Under the pieces are notes generated by a model, which was not told where the DNA came from, did not search any database, and saw nothing but the letters and a program-made list of their open reading frames with translations. Made by a program: the position numbers and the translations under genes. Below are positions 53,581 to 62,638 of a stretch of 64,000 nucleotides of DNA, one piece after another. Source of the stretch: Acidaminococcus timonensis (GTDB lineage Bacteria > Bacillota > Negativicutes > Acidaminococcales > Acidaminococcaceae); assembly GCF_900106585.1 (NCBI RefSeq), contig NZ_FNWH01000006.1, positions 682,001 to 746,000 of the forward strand, in the 5' to 3' direction. The number at the start of each line of letters is the position of its first letter. Positions within the stretch are counted from its first letter, which is position 1.

Positions 53581-54864
53581 ATGAATCAAACCACAAAAGA
53601 ACTGCTGAACCTGATCCAAAACAGTACGTCCCCGTACCATACAGTGGCAGCCAGCAAGAAGCTGCTGCTGGAAAATGGCTTCACCGAGCTCAAGCCGGGG
53701 TCCGACTGGGCTCTGGCTCCAGAGAGCAAGTATTTTGTAACCGTATTCGATTCTTCTCTGTTTGCTTTCCGCACAGGCCGGAAGGGCACCCGGGGCCTGA
53801 AGATTGCAGCGGCCCACACGGATTTCCCCTGCTTCCGCCTGAAACCGGCAGCAGAAGTCAGCACCCAGGGCTATGGGACCCTGAACGTGGAGGGCTACGG
53901 CGGCATGATCGTGTCCACCTGGATGGACCGTCCCCTGTCCCTGGCCGGCAAGGTGGTGACCCGCACGGCGGATCTCTTCAAACCGGAAACCCACCTGGTG
54001 GATTTCAAGCGTCCGCTGCTGACCATGGCAAGCCTGGCCATCCACATGAACCGGGAAGTGAACGATGGGTATAAATGGAACAAACAGAAGGATGTGCTGC
54101 CCCTGGCCACCATGCTGGGGCAGGACAGCAAGGACAAAACGTTCTTCCAGAAATTCCTGGCCCAGGAACTGGGCGTGAAGGCAGAGGACATCCTCTCCTT
54201 TGAACTGGGTACCTATCCGGTGGAAGAGGGCTGCACCTTCGGCCTGAAGGATGAATTCATCTCCTGCGGCCGTCTGGACAACCTGACTTCCGTCATGGGC
54301 TGCCTGAAGGGCATCATGGACTGTACGGATACGGAGGGCCTGAAGGTGGCCTGCCTGTTCGACAACGAGGAAGTGGGCAGCAACACGAAGCAGGGGGCCG
54401 ACAGCCTGGTGCTGAACAACCTGCTCCACCGGATCTACGGCAAGCTGGGTCTCAGCCAGGAAGCTCTGTACGAAGACATGGCCAACGGCTTTATGCTCAG
54501 CGTGGACGTGGCCCATGCCCTGCATCCCAACTATGTGGACAAATGCGACATCACCAACAAGCCCCTTCTGGGCGGCGGCGTGGTACTGAAACAGGCCTGC
54601 AGCCAGTCTTATGCAGGGGATGCGGAAGCAGTGGCTGTGGTGAAGGGACTCTGTGAGGCCAACCACATTCCCTGCCAGCTGTTCGTAAACCGCAGCGACA
54701 TCAAGGGCGGGTCCACCCTGGGTTCCATGGCGTCGGCCCTGACGCCCATCCGGACCATGGATATCGGCGTGGCGCTGCTCGCCATGCACAGTGCCCGGGA
54801 AACCATGGGGGCGGCTGATCAGGATGCCCTGCAGGATCTGATTACGGTGTTCTTCGGGAAATAA
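53581..54864 (+). CDS. M18-family aminopeptidase
   Basis: 427 residues. AAAHTDFPCFRLKP gives the first metal ligands (His-Asp), CLFDNEEVGSNTKQGADS the catalytic Glu pair, and LSVDVAHALHPNY the Asp/His ligands. Usually a dodecameric zinc aminopeptidase that trims acidic or neutral residues. Cytosolic, probably part of peptide use. ATG follows GGAGGTG. Confidence 0.94.
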   Translation: MNQTTKELLNLIQNSTSPYHTVAASKKLLLENGFTELKPGSDWALAPESKYFVTVFDSSLFAFRTGRKGTRGLKIAAAHTDFPCFRLKPAAEVSTQGYGTLNVEGYGGMIVSTWMDRPLSLAGKVVTRTADLFKPETHLVDFKRPLLTMASLAIHMNREVNDGYKWNKQKDVLPLATMLGQDSKDKTFFQKFLAQELGVKAEDILSFELGTYPVEEGCTFGLKDEFISCGRLDNLTSVMGCLKGIMDCTDTEGLKVACLFDNEEVGSNTKQGADSLVLNNLLHRIYGKLGLSQEALYEDMANGFMLSVDVAHALHPNYVDKCDITNKPLLGGGVVLKQACSQSYAGDAEAVAVVKGLCEANHIPCQLFVNRSDIKGGSTLGSMASALTPIRTMDIGVALLAMHSARETMGAADQDALQDLITVFFGK

Positions 54865-54870
54865 TATGCA

Positions 54871-55009
54871 AAAAGGGGTGTGAAAAAATGCTTTTTCACA
54901 CCCCGTCACTAGTCACTAGTCACTAGTCACCAGCCGATGGAAGCCAGCTGTCGCTGGCGAAATAAAGGCGCTATGGATGATTTTTTCACAGCGCCTTTAT
55001 TTTTTTTTA
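54871..55009. repeat. Composite convergent-junction element, copy 2 (inverted)
   Basis: In order: hairpin GGGGTGTGAAAAA/TTTTTCACACCCC (54875-54904); GTCACTA heptamers, three and a half copies (54905-54930); hairpin GCCAGC-TGTC-GCTGGC (54943-54958); hairpin AAAGGCGCT/AGCGCCTTT (54964-54998) with a T9 run. It is the reverse complement of the 30181-30302 element and also separates convergent genes. Confidence 0.87.
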
Positions 55010-55972
55010 CAGCTTTTCTCTGTTTTCCAGGATGATATTCCTGGCTTTTTCCATATTGGTCCGCAGGGCCCTGACCACCTCTGCGAATTTTTCTTTTTCT
55101 TCGTCATTCAGCGGCAGTTCGATGACTTTTTCCATGCCGTCCTTACCGATGATGGCGGGAACTCCCACAAACAGATCCTGCTGTCCATATTCTCCATCCA
55201 GTTCCACGGAGCAGGGGAGGATGCGCTTTTCGTCGTGGAGAATGGTTCGCACCAGGGTGGCAGCGGCACCTGCAATGCCGTATTCCGTGCACCATTTCCC
55301 GGCCACGGTGATCCAGCCGCCCTTGACGGCCTGCTTCTGGATGGTCTCCCGGTGGAACTTGACCCCCCGCAGGGCTTCGAACTGTTCCACAGTCAACCCG
55401 GAAAAGTTCAGCATGGACCAGGGAATGAACTGATGGTCTCCGTGCTGCCCGATCATATAGGCGTTGAAGCTGCGGCTGTCCAGGCCGGTGATGTCACGGA
55501 GGGCGTGCTGCAGCCGGGCAGAATCCAGCAGGGTGCCCGTGCCCAGCACCTGGCTCCGGGGCAGGCCGGACAGGTTGGCAATCTCACAGGTGATCAGATC
55601 GCAGGGATTGGTGATATTCACGAAGATGCCGTTAAAGCCGGCGTCCATAATGGACGGGATGATCCTGGCCACCTGGAGCACACTGTTTTTCAGTTCGTCA
55701 TCCCGGTTGAAGTTTTTGCAAAGCTCGATGTCGCCCACTGCATTGACGATGATGTCGCAATCTTTCAGTCCGGCGTAGTCCACGGCCCTGTATACGGTCC
55801 GGTTGGGCATGAAGGGAGCTGCATCGTTCAGGTCGTTGCATTCACTGGCCAGTTTCTTTTCGTTGGTATCGCAAAGCAGGATTTCATCAGCAACGCCCAT
55901 CAGGCCCAGGGTATAAGCCACATGGGCACCTACATGACCCACACCGACGATTCCCACCATTCGTTTTTCCAT
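55007..55972 (-). CDS. L-2-hydroxyacid dehydrogenase of the LDH family (HicDH-like)
   Basis: 321 residues. GVGHVGAHVAYTLGLMG binds NAD. VNITNPCDLIT and GTGTLLDSARLQHAL carry the substrate Arg, and GQHGDHQFIPWS the catalytic His. The mobile loop reads FNRDDELKNS instead of the LDH Arg-bearing loop, as in L-2-hydroxyisocaproate dehydrogenases. It should reduce a 2-oxoacid to an L-2-hydroxyacid. AGGAGG precedes the start, which is 3-4 codons before the nucleotide-binding strand. Confidence 0.88.
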   Translation of the reverse strand: MEKRMVGIVGVGHVGAHVAYTLGLMGVADEILLCDTNEKKLASECNDLNDAAPFMPNRTVYRAVDYAGLKDCDIIVNAVGDIELCKNFNRDDELKNSVLQVARIIPSIMDAGFNGIFVNITNPCDLITCEIANLSGLPRSQVLGTGTLLDSARLQHALRDITGLDSRSFNAYMIGQHGDHQFIPWSMLNFSGLTVEQFEALRGVKFHRETIQKQAVKGGWITVAGKWCTEYGIAGAAATLVRTILHDEKRILPCSVELDGEYGQQDLFVGVPAIIGKDGMEKVIELPLNDEEKEKFAEVVRALRTNMEKARNIILENREKL

Positions 55973-56109
55973 ATTCTTGTGCCTCCTGGTTCAAAAGTGT
56001 AGCGATTGTGTTCCGGTCTTTTTCATTGTAACATGGTTTCATTGGAAGGAACAGGTCAGGAAAACAAGTATACAAGATACAAGAAAAATGTCTTGTCATC
56101 TTCTTTTGC

Positions 56110-56715
56110 TCATCCTTCGGTCAACCGCTGCAGGGCCAGGCTGGCTTTTTTATACACCAGGTAGGTCAGGAAGGACACCACCGTATATTTAAGCAGGTTA
56201 AAGGGCAGAATGGTGAGCAGCAGGAAGTCGGTCAGGGAATGGACCAGGGGGTTGGTGGCGCTGGCCATTTTTAAAATAGCCCCCAGGGGGATCTTATACA
56301 GCCGCACATACATGGGAATGGCCAGGTACCGGTTGGCCACCACGGCAAACAGGCTGGCCACCACGGTGCTCAGCAGCAGGGCGGTGAGGGCACCGGACTT
56401 GGTCCGGTGCAGGTGGTAGAAAATGGTGGCCGGCAGCACGTAGGCCAGGGCACACAGGAGGTTCATCCCTTCTCCCACAAAGGCGGAAGAACTGCCCACC
56501 AGCACCAGTTTCAGCAGGATCTTGATGACCTCTGTAAAGGCTCCGGCCAGAGGGCCCAGAAAGAACCCGGCAAACAGGGCAGGCAGATCGGAAATCTCGA
56601 ACTTCATATAGGCCGGTGCGAAGGGCAGGGGAAACTCGAAGGCCATCAATAAGGAAGATAACGCCCCCAGCACGGCGATGAACACCAGCGCCCGGGGAGA
56701 CAGTGCACGATTCAC
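56110..56715 (-). CDS. ribU: ECF transporter S component for riboflavin (RibU-like)
   Basis: 201 residues from GTG 56715, which follows AAAGGAGTG; longer readings (to 56901) lack family support. Six hydrophobic segments. FEFPLPFAPAYMKFEISDLPALFAGF is the riboflavin-type S-component motif, and GPLAGAFTEVIKILLKL completes it. It would bind riboflavin or FMN precursors and needs the shared ECF ATPases, which are not in this window. No FMN riboswitch was recognised upstream. Confidence 0.84.
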   Translation of the reverse strand: MNRALSPRALVFIAVLGALSSLLMAFEFPLPFAPAYMKFEISDLPALFAGFFLGPLAGAFTEVIKILLKLVLVGSSSAFVGEGMNLLCALAYVLPATIFYHLHRTKSGALTALLLSTVVASLFAVVANRYLAIPMYVRLYKIPLGAILKMASATNPLVHSLTDFLLLTILPFNLLKYTVVSFLTYLVYKKASLALQRLTEG

Positions 56716-56878
56716 AGGAAAACACTCCTTTATATATTGGATAGGAAAAATCACTGACAGTGTAGCAAATCCCGGAAACCCTGTCAAATTCCGTGACAGA
56801 CTGGCAAATTTATTGTAAAATAACATGGATACTTTCAGAGGATCGCACCATTGGATGGAGGAAAGGAGCCGACAGGAT

Positions 56879-57730
56879 TTGGCAAAACATTTGATCGTCA
56901 ATGCGGATGATTTCGGCCGTCATGTGCTGATCGACCGGGCCGTGGAACTGGGCGTGGAAAAGGGGCTGATTCGATCGGCCACGGTGATGGTCACCGGCGG
57001 GGCCTTTGCAGATGCGGTGGCCCTGGCCCGCCGTACCCCCGCCCTGGGACTGGGCATTCATTTTACACTGGTGGACGCCCGGCCCGTGCTTCCTGCCCGC
57101 CAGATCCCCAGCCTGATCGATCCTGCCACCGGCCGGCTGTGGCCTGACCATAATGCCTTCGTGAAACGGTTCCTGTCGGGCCGGATCAAACTGCCGGAGG
57201 TGGCCAGGGAATGCCGGGCCCAGCTGGACGCATTCCTCAGCACGGGCCTGGTTCCCACCCATGCCGACAGCCACCAGCACATGCATGTGCTGCCCGGGAT
57301 CATGGACATCGTCATCGACCTGTGCCTGGATCACGGCATCCCGGCCGTGCGGATCCCGGCCATCCCGGTGAGCCTTTTGGCGACCCGTCCGGGCAACCTG
57401 GGAGAGCAGGTGGGGCGGATGGGGCTCCATGTACTGGCGGAGCGGGCGAGACACAAGGCCCTGGCCGCCGGGTTGCGGGCTCCGGACCATTTCGGGGGCA
57501 TTGTAGCCGGCACTGCCGTGGACAAAAAAGCCCTGCGCACCATTCTGCTCCAGATGAAGGAAGGCACCATGGAAATCATGCTCCACCCGGGTACGAACAA
57601 CCAGGTGCTGATCCCGGCCACAGCCTGGGACCACGATTTCGAAGCGGAACTGGACGCCGTCACCGATCCCGGCCTGGTGGAGCTGGTGCACCAGCTGGGC
57701 ATTACCGTGGGCAATTTCAGTGATTTATAG
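56879..57730 (+). CDS. ChbG/YdjC-like carbohydrate deacetylase
   Basis: 283 residues from TTG 56879, placed ten bases after AAAGGAG; ATGs at 56855 and 56825 lie before that site. The opening KHLIVNADDFGRH holds the two metal Asp residues, GIHFTL a His, and THADSHQHMHVLPG the His pair. Family members remove acetyl groups from chitooligosaccharides or related sugars. Its place upstream of fruK-fruA, with 20 bp between, suggests sugar catabolism, but its substrate is unknown. Confidence 0.85.
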   Translation: MAKHLIVNADDFGRHVLIDRAVELGVEKGLIRSATVMVTGGAFADAVALARRTPALGLGIHFTLVDARPVLPARQIPSLIDPATGRLWPDHNAFVKRFLSGRIKLPEVARECRAQLDAFLSTGLVPTHADSHQHMHVLPGIMDIVIDLCLDHGIPAVRIPAIPVSLLATRPGNLGEQVGRMGLHVLAERARHKALAAGLRAPDHFGGIVAGTAVDKKALRTILLQMKEGTMEIMLHPGTNNQVLIPATAWDHDFEAELDAVTDPGLVELVHQLGITVGNFSDL

Positions 57731-57750
57731 GATATAGGAAGGACGTTACC

Positions 57751-58653
57751 ATGATCTATACTGTTACCTTCAATCCCTCCCTGGATTATGTGGTCACCGT
57801 GCCGCACCTGGAAGTGGGGGCCATCAACCGTACGAAAGGGGAGGAAATCTTCCCCGGGGGAAAGGGCATCAACGTGTCCTGGGTGCTCCGGAACCTGGGC
57901 ATCCCCACCCGGATCCTGGGCTTCAAAGCCGGCTTTACCGGAGAGGAGATCCAGCATCTGGTGGAAGCACAGGGCATTGCCTGCGACCTGCTGCCGGTGG
58001 AAAAGGGCTTTTCCCGGATCAATGTGAAGGTGCGGTCCCGGGAAGAGACGGCCATCAACGGCCAGGGACCGTCCATCGGGGAAGCCGACCTGGCACGGCT
58101 GCTGAAACAGCTGGAGACCCTGGAGCCCGGGGATATGCTGGTGCTTTCAGGCAGCGGCCCCAGCGGCTGTGCGTCCACCCTGTATGGGAGAATCGCCCGG
58201 CTGATGCAGCAGCGGGATATCCCCTGTGTGGTGGACGCCACAGGGGAATTGCTGGCAAACGCCCTGGAGGCGGGTCCTTTCCTGGTGAAGCCCAACAAAG
58301 AGGAACTGGAGGACCTGCTGGGACGGAAGCTGGCTACGGAAGCCGACCTGGTGGAGGGGGCCCGGGAGCTGCGGAAACGGGGTGCCCGGAACGTACTCAT
58401 CAGCCTGGGGGGCGACGGGGCCCTGCTGGTGGACGCCTTCGACGGGGTCCATCGCCATACGGCACCCGCCGGACAGATGGTGAACACGGTGGGGGCCGGT
58501 GACAGCATGGTGGCCGGTTTCCTGGCGGGCTATCTGAAGCATCACGATTATGCGGAAGCGCTGCACTGGGGCATCTGCGCCGGCAGCGCCACGGCTTTTT
58601 CCATGCATCTGGCTACAGGGGAAGCGATTGAAGAACTGGTAAAGGGGAATTGA
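57751..58653 (+). CDS. fruK: 1-phosphofructokinase
   Basis: 300 residues, PfkB-family kinase. TFNPSLDYVVTVPHLEVGAINR at the start, GGKGINVSWVLRNLG for sugar binding, VKPNKEELEDLLG in the middle, and NTVGAGDSMVAGFLAGYL with the catalytic Asp. Phosphorylates fructose 1-phosphate made by the following PTS permease. GGAAGG precedes the ATG; one base separates it from fruA. Confidence 0.93.
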   Translation: MIYTVTFNPSLDYVVTVPHLEVGAINRTKGEEIFPGGKGINVSWVLRNLGIPTRILGFKAGFTGEEIQHLVEAQGIACDLLPVEKGFSRINVKVRSREETAINGQGPSIGEADLARLLKQLETLEPGDMLVLSGSGPSGCASTLYGRIARLMQQRDIPCVVDATGELLANALEAGPFLVKPNKEELEDLLGRKLATEADLVEGARELRKRGARNVLISLGGDGALLVDAFDGVHRHTAPAGQMVNTVGAGDSMVAGFLAGYLKHHDYAEALHWGICAGSATAFSMHLATGEAIEELVKGN

Positions 58654-58654
58654 T

Positions 58655-60568
58655 ATGCAGATCACGGATCTACTGAAACGGGAAAGCGTGGAACTGAACG
58701 GTTCCGCCACGGACAAAAAAGACGCTCTGGAGAAGATGGTCGCCCTGATGGTGAAACAGGGCAACATTGCGGACCCGGAGACCTATAAGAAGAAGGTATT
58801 CGCCCGGGAAGAAGAGGGCAGTACCGGCGTGGGCGAAGGGGTGGCCATTCCCCACGCCAAGACGGCGGCCGTGACGAAGCCCGGCCTGGCGTTCATGCGC
58901 TGTAAGGACGGCGTGGAATTCGACAGCCTGGACGGGCAGCCTGCCAAACTGTTCTTCCTGATCGCCGCACCGGATACGAAGGACAATGTGCACCTGGACG
59001 TGCTGAGCCGGCTGTCCACCCTCCTGATGGACCCGGACTTCATCGACGGGCTCATGGCCGTGGACACCGTGGATGCACTGTACGAAATGATCGCCAAAGC
59101 GGAAAAGGAAAAGTTCCCGGAAGAGGAGCCGCAGGAAGAAGCACCGGCCGCGGCAGAGGAAGCGAAACCGGAAGGGTACCAGGTTCTCGCCGTGACGGCC
59201 TGCCCCACGGGCATCGCCCATACGTACATGGCCGCTGAAAGCCTGGAACAGCACGCTGCCAGACGGGGCATTTCCATCAAGGTGGAAACCAACGGCCAGA
59301 GCGGGGTGAAGAACGCCCTGACGGCGGACGATATCGCGAACGCCACGGGCATCATCGTGGCGGCGGACAAATACGTGCCCATGAACCGGTTCAAGGGCAA
59401 ACGGGTGGTCATCGTGAAGGTGGCGGACGGCATCAACAAGGCCGACCAGCTGCTGGATGAGGCCCTGAGCGGCAATGCCCCCGTATTCGAGGGCGAAGAA
59501 GGCGGTGAGGCCGGCCCGGAAGCGGAAGCCGCGGAAGAGAGCCAGGCCCGCAAAGCCTATAAGCACCTGATGAACGGGGTCAGCCACATGCTGCCCTTCG
59601 TCATCGGTGGGGGCATCCTGATCGCCCTGGCCTTCCTGTTCGACATGGGGGCCGCCGGTACGGCGAACTTCGGCAGCAGCACGCCCCTGGCCAAGTTCTT
59701 CAAGGATGTGGGCGGTCTGGCCTTCAGCTTCATGATGCCCATGCTGGCCGGGTTCATCGCCGCCAGTATTGCGGACCGGCCGGGCCTTTTGGTGGGATTC
59801 GTGGCCGGAGCCATGGCCGCAAATGGCGGCAGCGGGTTCTTCGGGGCCCTGGTGGGCGGTTTTGCGGCCGGGTATCTGATCCTGGGACTGAAAAAGGCCC
59901 TGGGCTTCCTGCCGGATTCCCTGGAAAACCTGAAACCCATCCTGCTGTACCCGGTGCTGGGTCTCATGATCATGGGCGCCCTGATGGTGCTGGTGATCAA
60001 CCCGGTGATGGGCGCCGTGAACCAGTGGGTGAACGGGGGGCTGACCTCCATGAGCGGCGGCAGCAAGGTGCTGCTGGGCCTGGTGCTGGGGGGCATGATG
60101 AGCATCGACTTTGGCGGCCCTCTGAACAAGGCAGCCTATGTATTCGGTACGGCTTCTCTGGCCGGGGCCGATGGACAGGCTGTCAGCTCGCCCTTCATGG
60201 CCTCTGTGATGATCGGTGGCATGGTGCCGCCTCTGGCCATTGCCGTGGCCTGCCGGATGTTCCCGAAGAAATTCACGGAGCAGCAGCGGAACTCCTCCCT
60301 GACCAACTTTGTCATGGGCCTGAGCTTCATTACTGAAGGGGCCATTCCCTTTGCGGCAGAAGATCCCAGCCGGGTGATCCCTGCCTGCTGCATCGGGGCA
60401 GCGGTGGCCGGCGCTCTGTCCATGGTGTTCGGATGCACCATCCCCGCACCCCACGGCGGCATCTTCGTGTTCGGAGTGGTCCACAACTGGCCCATGTACC
60501 TGGTGAGCCTGGCCGTAGGCACAGGCGTAGGGGCCGTGCTGCTGGGTGTGCTGAAGAAAAATAAATAA
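58655..60568 (+). CDS. fruA: PTS fructose-specific enzyme IIABC
   Basis: 637 residues in three domains. IIA (1-150) has the phospho-His in GEGVAIPHAK; IIB (about 170-270) has the phospho-Cys in TACPTGIAHTYMAAE; IIC (300-637) has about nine helices. Gly- and Ala-rich linkers join the domains. Takes up fructose as fructose 1-phosphate. Phosphate comes from HPr and enzyme I encoded just downstream. No FruR-like regulator is next to it. Confidence 0.94.
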   Translation: MQITDLLKRESVELNGSATDKKDALEKMVALMVKQGNIADPETYKKKVFAREEEGSTGVGEGVAIPHAKTAAVTKPGLAFMRCKDGVEFDSLDGQPAKLFFLIAAPDTKDNVHLDVLSRLSTLLMDPDFIDGLMAVDTVDALYEMIAKAEKEKFPEEEPQEEAPAAAEEAKPEGYQVLAVTACPTGIAHTYMAAESLEQHAARRGISIKVETNGQSGVKNALTADDIANATGIIVAADKYVPMNRFKGKRVVIVKVADGINKADQLLDEALSGNAPVFEGEEGGEAGPEAEAAEESQARKAYKHLMNGVSHMLPFVIGGGILIALAFLFDMGAAGTANFGSSTPLAKFFKDVGGLAFSFMMPMLAGFIAASIADRPGLLVGFVAGAMAANGGSGFFGALVGGFAAGYLILGLKKALGFLPDSLENLKPILLYPVLGLMIMGALMVLVINPVMGAVNQWVNGGLTSMSGGSKVLLGLVLGGMMSIDFGGPLNKAAYVFGTASLAGADGQAVSSPFMASVMIGGMVPPLAIAVACRMFPKKFTEQQRNSSLTNFVMGLSFITEGAIPFAAEDPSRVIPACCIGAAVAGALSMVFGCTIPAPHGGIFVFGVVHNWPMYLVSLAVGTGVGAVLLGVLKKNK

Positions 60569-60573
60569 GGGCA

Positions 60574-60600
60574 GTCACGAGTCTCTAGTCACTAGTCCGC
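60574..60600. repeat. Imperfect heptamer repeat (GTCACTA)4
   Basis: GTCACGA, GTCTCTA, GTCACTA and GTCCGCA in tandem after fruA. Confidence 0.5.
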
Positions 60601-60638
60601 AGCCGAAGGTGAAAAAATTCGCCTTCGGCTCATTTTTT
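60601..60638 (+). terminator. Terminator after fruA
   Basis: AGCCGAAGG(T) pairs with (G)CCTTCGGCT, followed by CATTTTTT. Confidence 0.85.
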
Positions 60639-60713
60639 GTCCTTCTCTTTCTTCTCGTCCCTCCATCTGGTATAATAGAGTGTAAAAGTGTCAAAACCAA
60701 GGAGGCAATCATT

Positions 60714-60971
60714 ATGGTTCAATTTACGTATACGATTCAAGATCCCCAGGGCATCCATGCACGTCCTGCCGGCATGCTGGTGAAGGAAGCTGCCAAATTC
60801 CAGTCCAAATGCTCCGTGGCCGGCAACGGAAAGACCGGCGATTTGAAACGCATCTTCTCCCTGATGGGCATGGGCATCAAACAGGGAATGGAACTGTCCG
60901 TTACGGTGGAAGGCCCCGACGAAAAAGAAGCCGCCGCGGCTCTGGAAGCCTTCCTGAAAGCCAATCTGTAA
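60714..60971 (+). CDS. ptsH: Phosphocarrier protein HPr
   Basis: 85 residues, standard length. His15 lies in GIHARPAG, the phosphoryl-accepting motif. The position of regulatory Ser46 is Arg46 (LKRIFSLMG), so control by HPr kinase should be lost. Start 60714 follows GGAGG; a TATAAT is at 60671-60676. An upstream ATG at 60609 is in the terminator and rejected. It forms an operon with ptsI. Confidence 0.94.
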   Translation: MVQFTYTIQDPQGIHARPAGMLVKEAAKFQSKCSVAGNGKTGDLKRIFSLMGMGIKQGMELSVTVEGPDEKEAAAALEAFLKANL

Positions 60972-60987
60972 GAGAGGAGGATTGCCC

Positions 60988-62622
60988 ATGAAGCTAGTTC
61001 AGGGCAAGGGAGCTTCCGCCGGCGTGGCTGTAGGGCCCATCCTGGTAAAACCGGCCGGGAAGGACGCTGCAATCCATCTCACCACCAGCCTGGATCCCCA
61101 GCAGGAACTGAAACGGTTCAGGGATGCCCAGGAACAGGTGGTGGAAAGCCTGGAAATCCTGAAAGAAAAAGCCCGTCAGCAGGTGGGCGAAGAAGAAGCC
61201 GGTATCTTTGAAGTCCATCAGATGATGGTCCAGGATCCGGATCTCTGTGATGCCATCACCGGCTTCATCACCGGCGAACATTTCACTGCGGAAGCCGCCG
61301 TGAAGGAAGCGGGCAGGCAGTTCGCCGCCATGCTGGAAGCCATGGACGACGAATACATGCAGGCCCGGGGTGCTGATGTGCGGGCCATCTGCGGCCAGCT
61401 GGAAGACGCCCTGTCCCGGGGCAGCGGCAGCTGGACGGATCTGCTGACCCGTCCCAGCATCATCTGCGCCGATGACCTGACCCCCAGCGAAACCCTGCAG
61501 CTGGACAAAAAGCTGATCCTGGGCTTTGTCACCAGCGGCGGCAGTGCCACCAGCCATACGGCCATCCTGGCCCGGACCATGAAGATCCCGGCCGTGGTCC
61601 ATACCGACGTCCAGCTGGATGAAAGCTGGAACGGCAAAATGGGTGCCATGGACGGGGCGGCCGGCCGTTTCTACCTGGAACCGGGGGAAGAAGTGCTGGA
61701 CGACCTGAAGGTGAAACTGGACCGGCATCTGGCGGCCCAGAACGCCCTGGAGGCTTTCCGGGGCAAGCCCACCATCACGGCGGACGGCAAGCCCATTGCC
61801 CTGTACGGGAATATCGGTCAGCCGGAGGACATCGACCTGGTGCTCCAGAACGACGGAGAAGGAGTGGGCCTGTTCCGCAGCGAATTCCTGTACCTGGGAC
61901 GGGAAGACTATCCTACGGAAGATGAGCTGTTCGAAGCCTACTGCACTGCAGCCCAGGAACTGGAGGGGCGGAAGCTGATCATCCGCACTCTGGATATTGG
62001 CGCCGACAAAAAGGTGGACTACTTCAAACTGCCGCCGGAAGAAAACCCGGCCCTGGGCTTCCGGGCCATTCGGATCTGTCTGAAACGGCCGGAGATCTTC
62101 TATACCCAGCTGCGGGCCATCCTGCGGGCTTCGGCCTACGGCCAGGTGTCGGTCATGTTCCCCATGATCATCAGCGTGGAGGAAGTGCGAGCCGCCAAAG
62201 AGCTTCTGGAAGCCGCCAAGGTGAAACTGCGGGCAGAAGGCATCCCCTTTGACGAAACGCTGGAAGTGGGCGTTATGATTGAAACCCCGGCGGCGGCCCT
62301 GATCAGCGATGATCTGGCCCAGGAAGTGGATTTCTTCAGCATCGGTACCAACGACCTGGTACAGTACACCCTGGCCGTGGATCGGCAGAACGCCGAACTG
62401 GAAGACCTGGCCAGTGCCGGCCATAAGGCCGTGCTGCGCCTGATCCAGAATACCGTCAAAAACGGTCACGCCGGTGGCTGCTGGGTGGGTATCTGCGGAG
62501 AAGCGGCCGCGGATCCCAAGCTGATCCCCTATTTCATCGCCATGGGTGTGGACGAGCTGAGCATGAGCCCCGGCAAGATCCTGGGAGCCCGGAAACTGAT
62601 CAGTACCACCCATGCCCTGTGA
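60988..62622 (+). CDS. ptsI: PTS enzyme I
   Basis: 544 residues. The swivelling domain carries the phospho-His in GGSATSHTAILARTM (about residue 190). The TIM barrel has GVGLFRSEFLYLG, IIRTLDIGADK, FRAIRICL and SIGTNDLVQYTLAVDR. It transfers phosphate from PEP to HPr. ATG 60988 follows GAGGAGG. Confidence 0.96.
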   Translation: MKLVQGKGASAGVAVGPILVKPAGKDAAIHLTTSLDPQQELKRFRDAQEQVVESLEILKEKARQQVGEEEAGIFEVHQMMVQDPDLCDAITGFITGEHFTAEAAVKEAGRQFAAMLEAMDDEYMQARGADVRAICGQLEDALSRGSGSWTDLLTRPSIICADDLTPSETLQLDKKLILGFVTSGGSATSHTAILARTMKIPAVVHTDVQLDESWNGKMGAMDGAAGRFYLEPGEEVLDDLKVKLDRHLAAQNALEAFRGKPTITADGKPIALYGNIGQPEDIDLVLQNDGEGVGLFRSEFLYLGREDYPTEDELFEAYCTAAQELEGRKLIIRTLDIGADKKVDYFKLPPEENPALGFRAIRICLKRPEIFYTQLRAILRASAYGQVSVMFPMIISVEEVRAAKELLEAAKVKLRAEGIPFDETLEVGVMIETPAAALISDDLAQEVDFFSIGTNDLVQYTLAVDRQNAELEDLASAGHKAVLRLIQNTVKNGHAGGCWVGICGEAAADPKLIPYFIAMGVDELSMSPGKILGARKLISTTHAL

Positions 62623-62638
62623 GAAAGGGAAGGGACAT

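Noticed and set aside
53455-54909. N-terminal 485-codon extension of the APC carrier frame
   Set aside because: It is antisense to the M18 aminopeptidase; the real start at 53454 has a strong ribosome-binding site.
56715-56901. 62-codon N-terminal extension of RibU
   Set aside because: It overlaps the divergent gene start and carries no family similarity, while GTG 56715 has a good ribosome-binding site.
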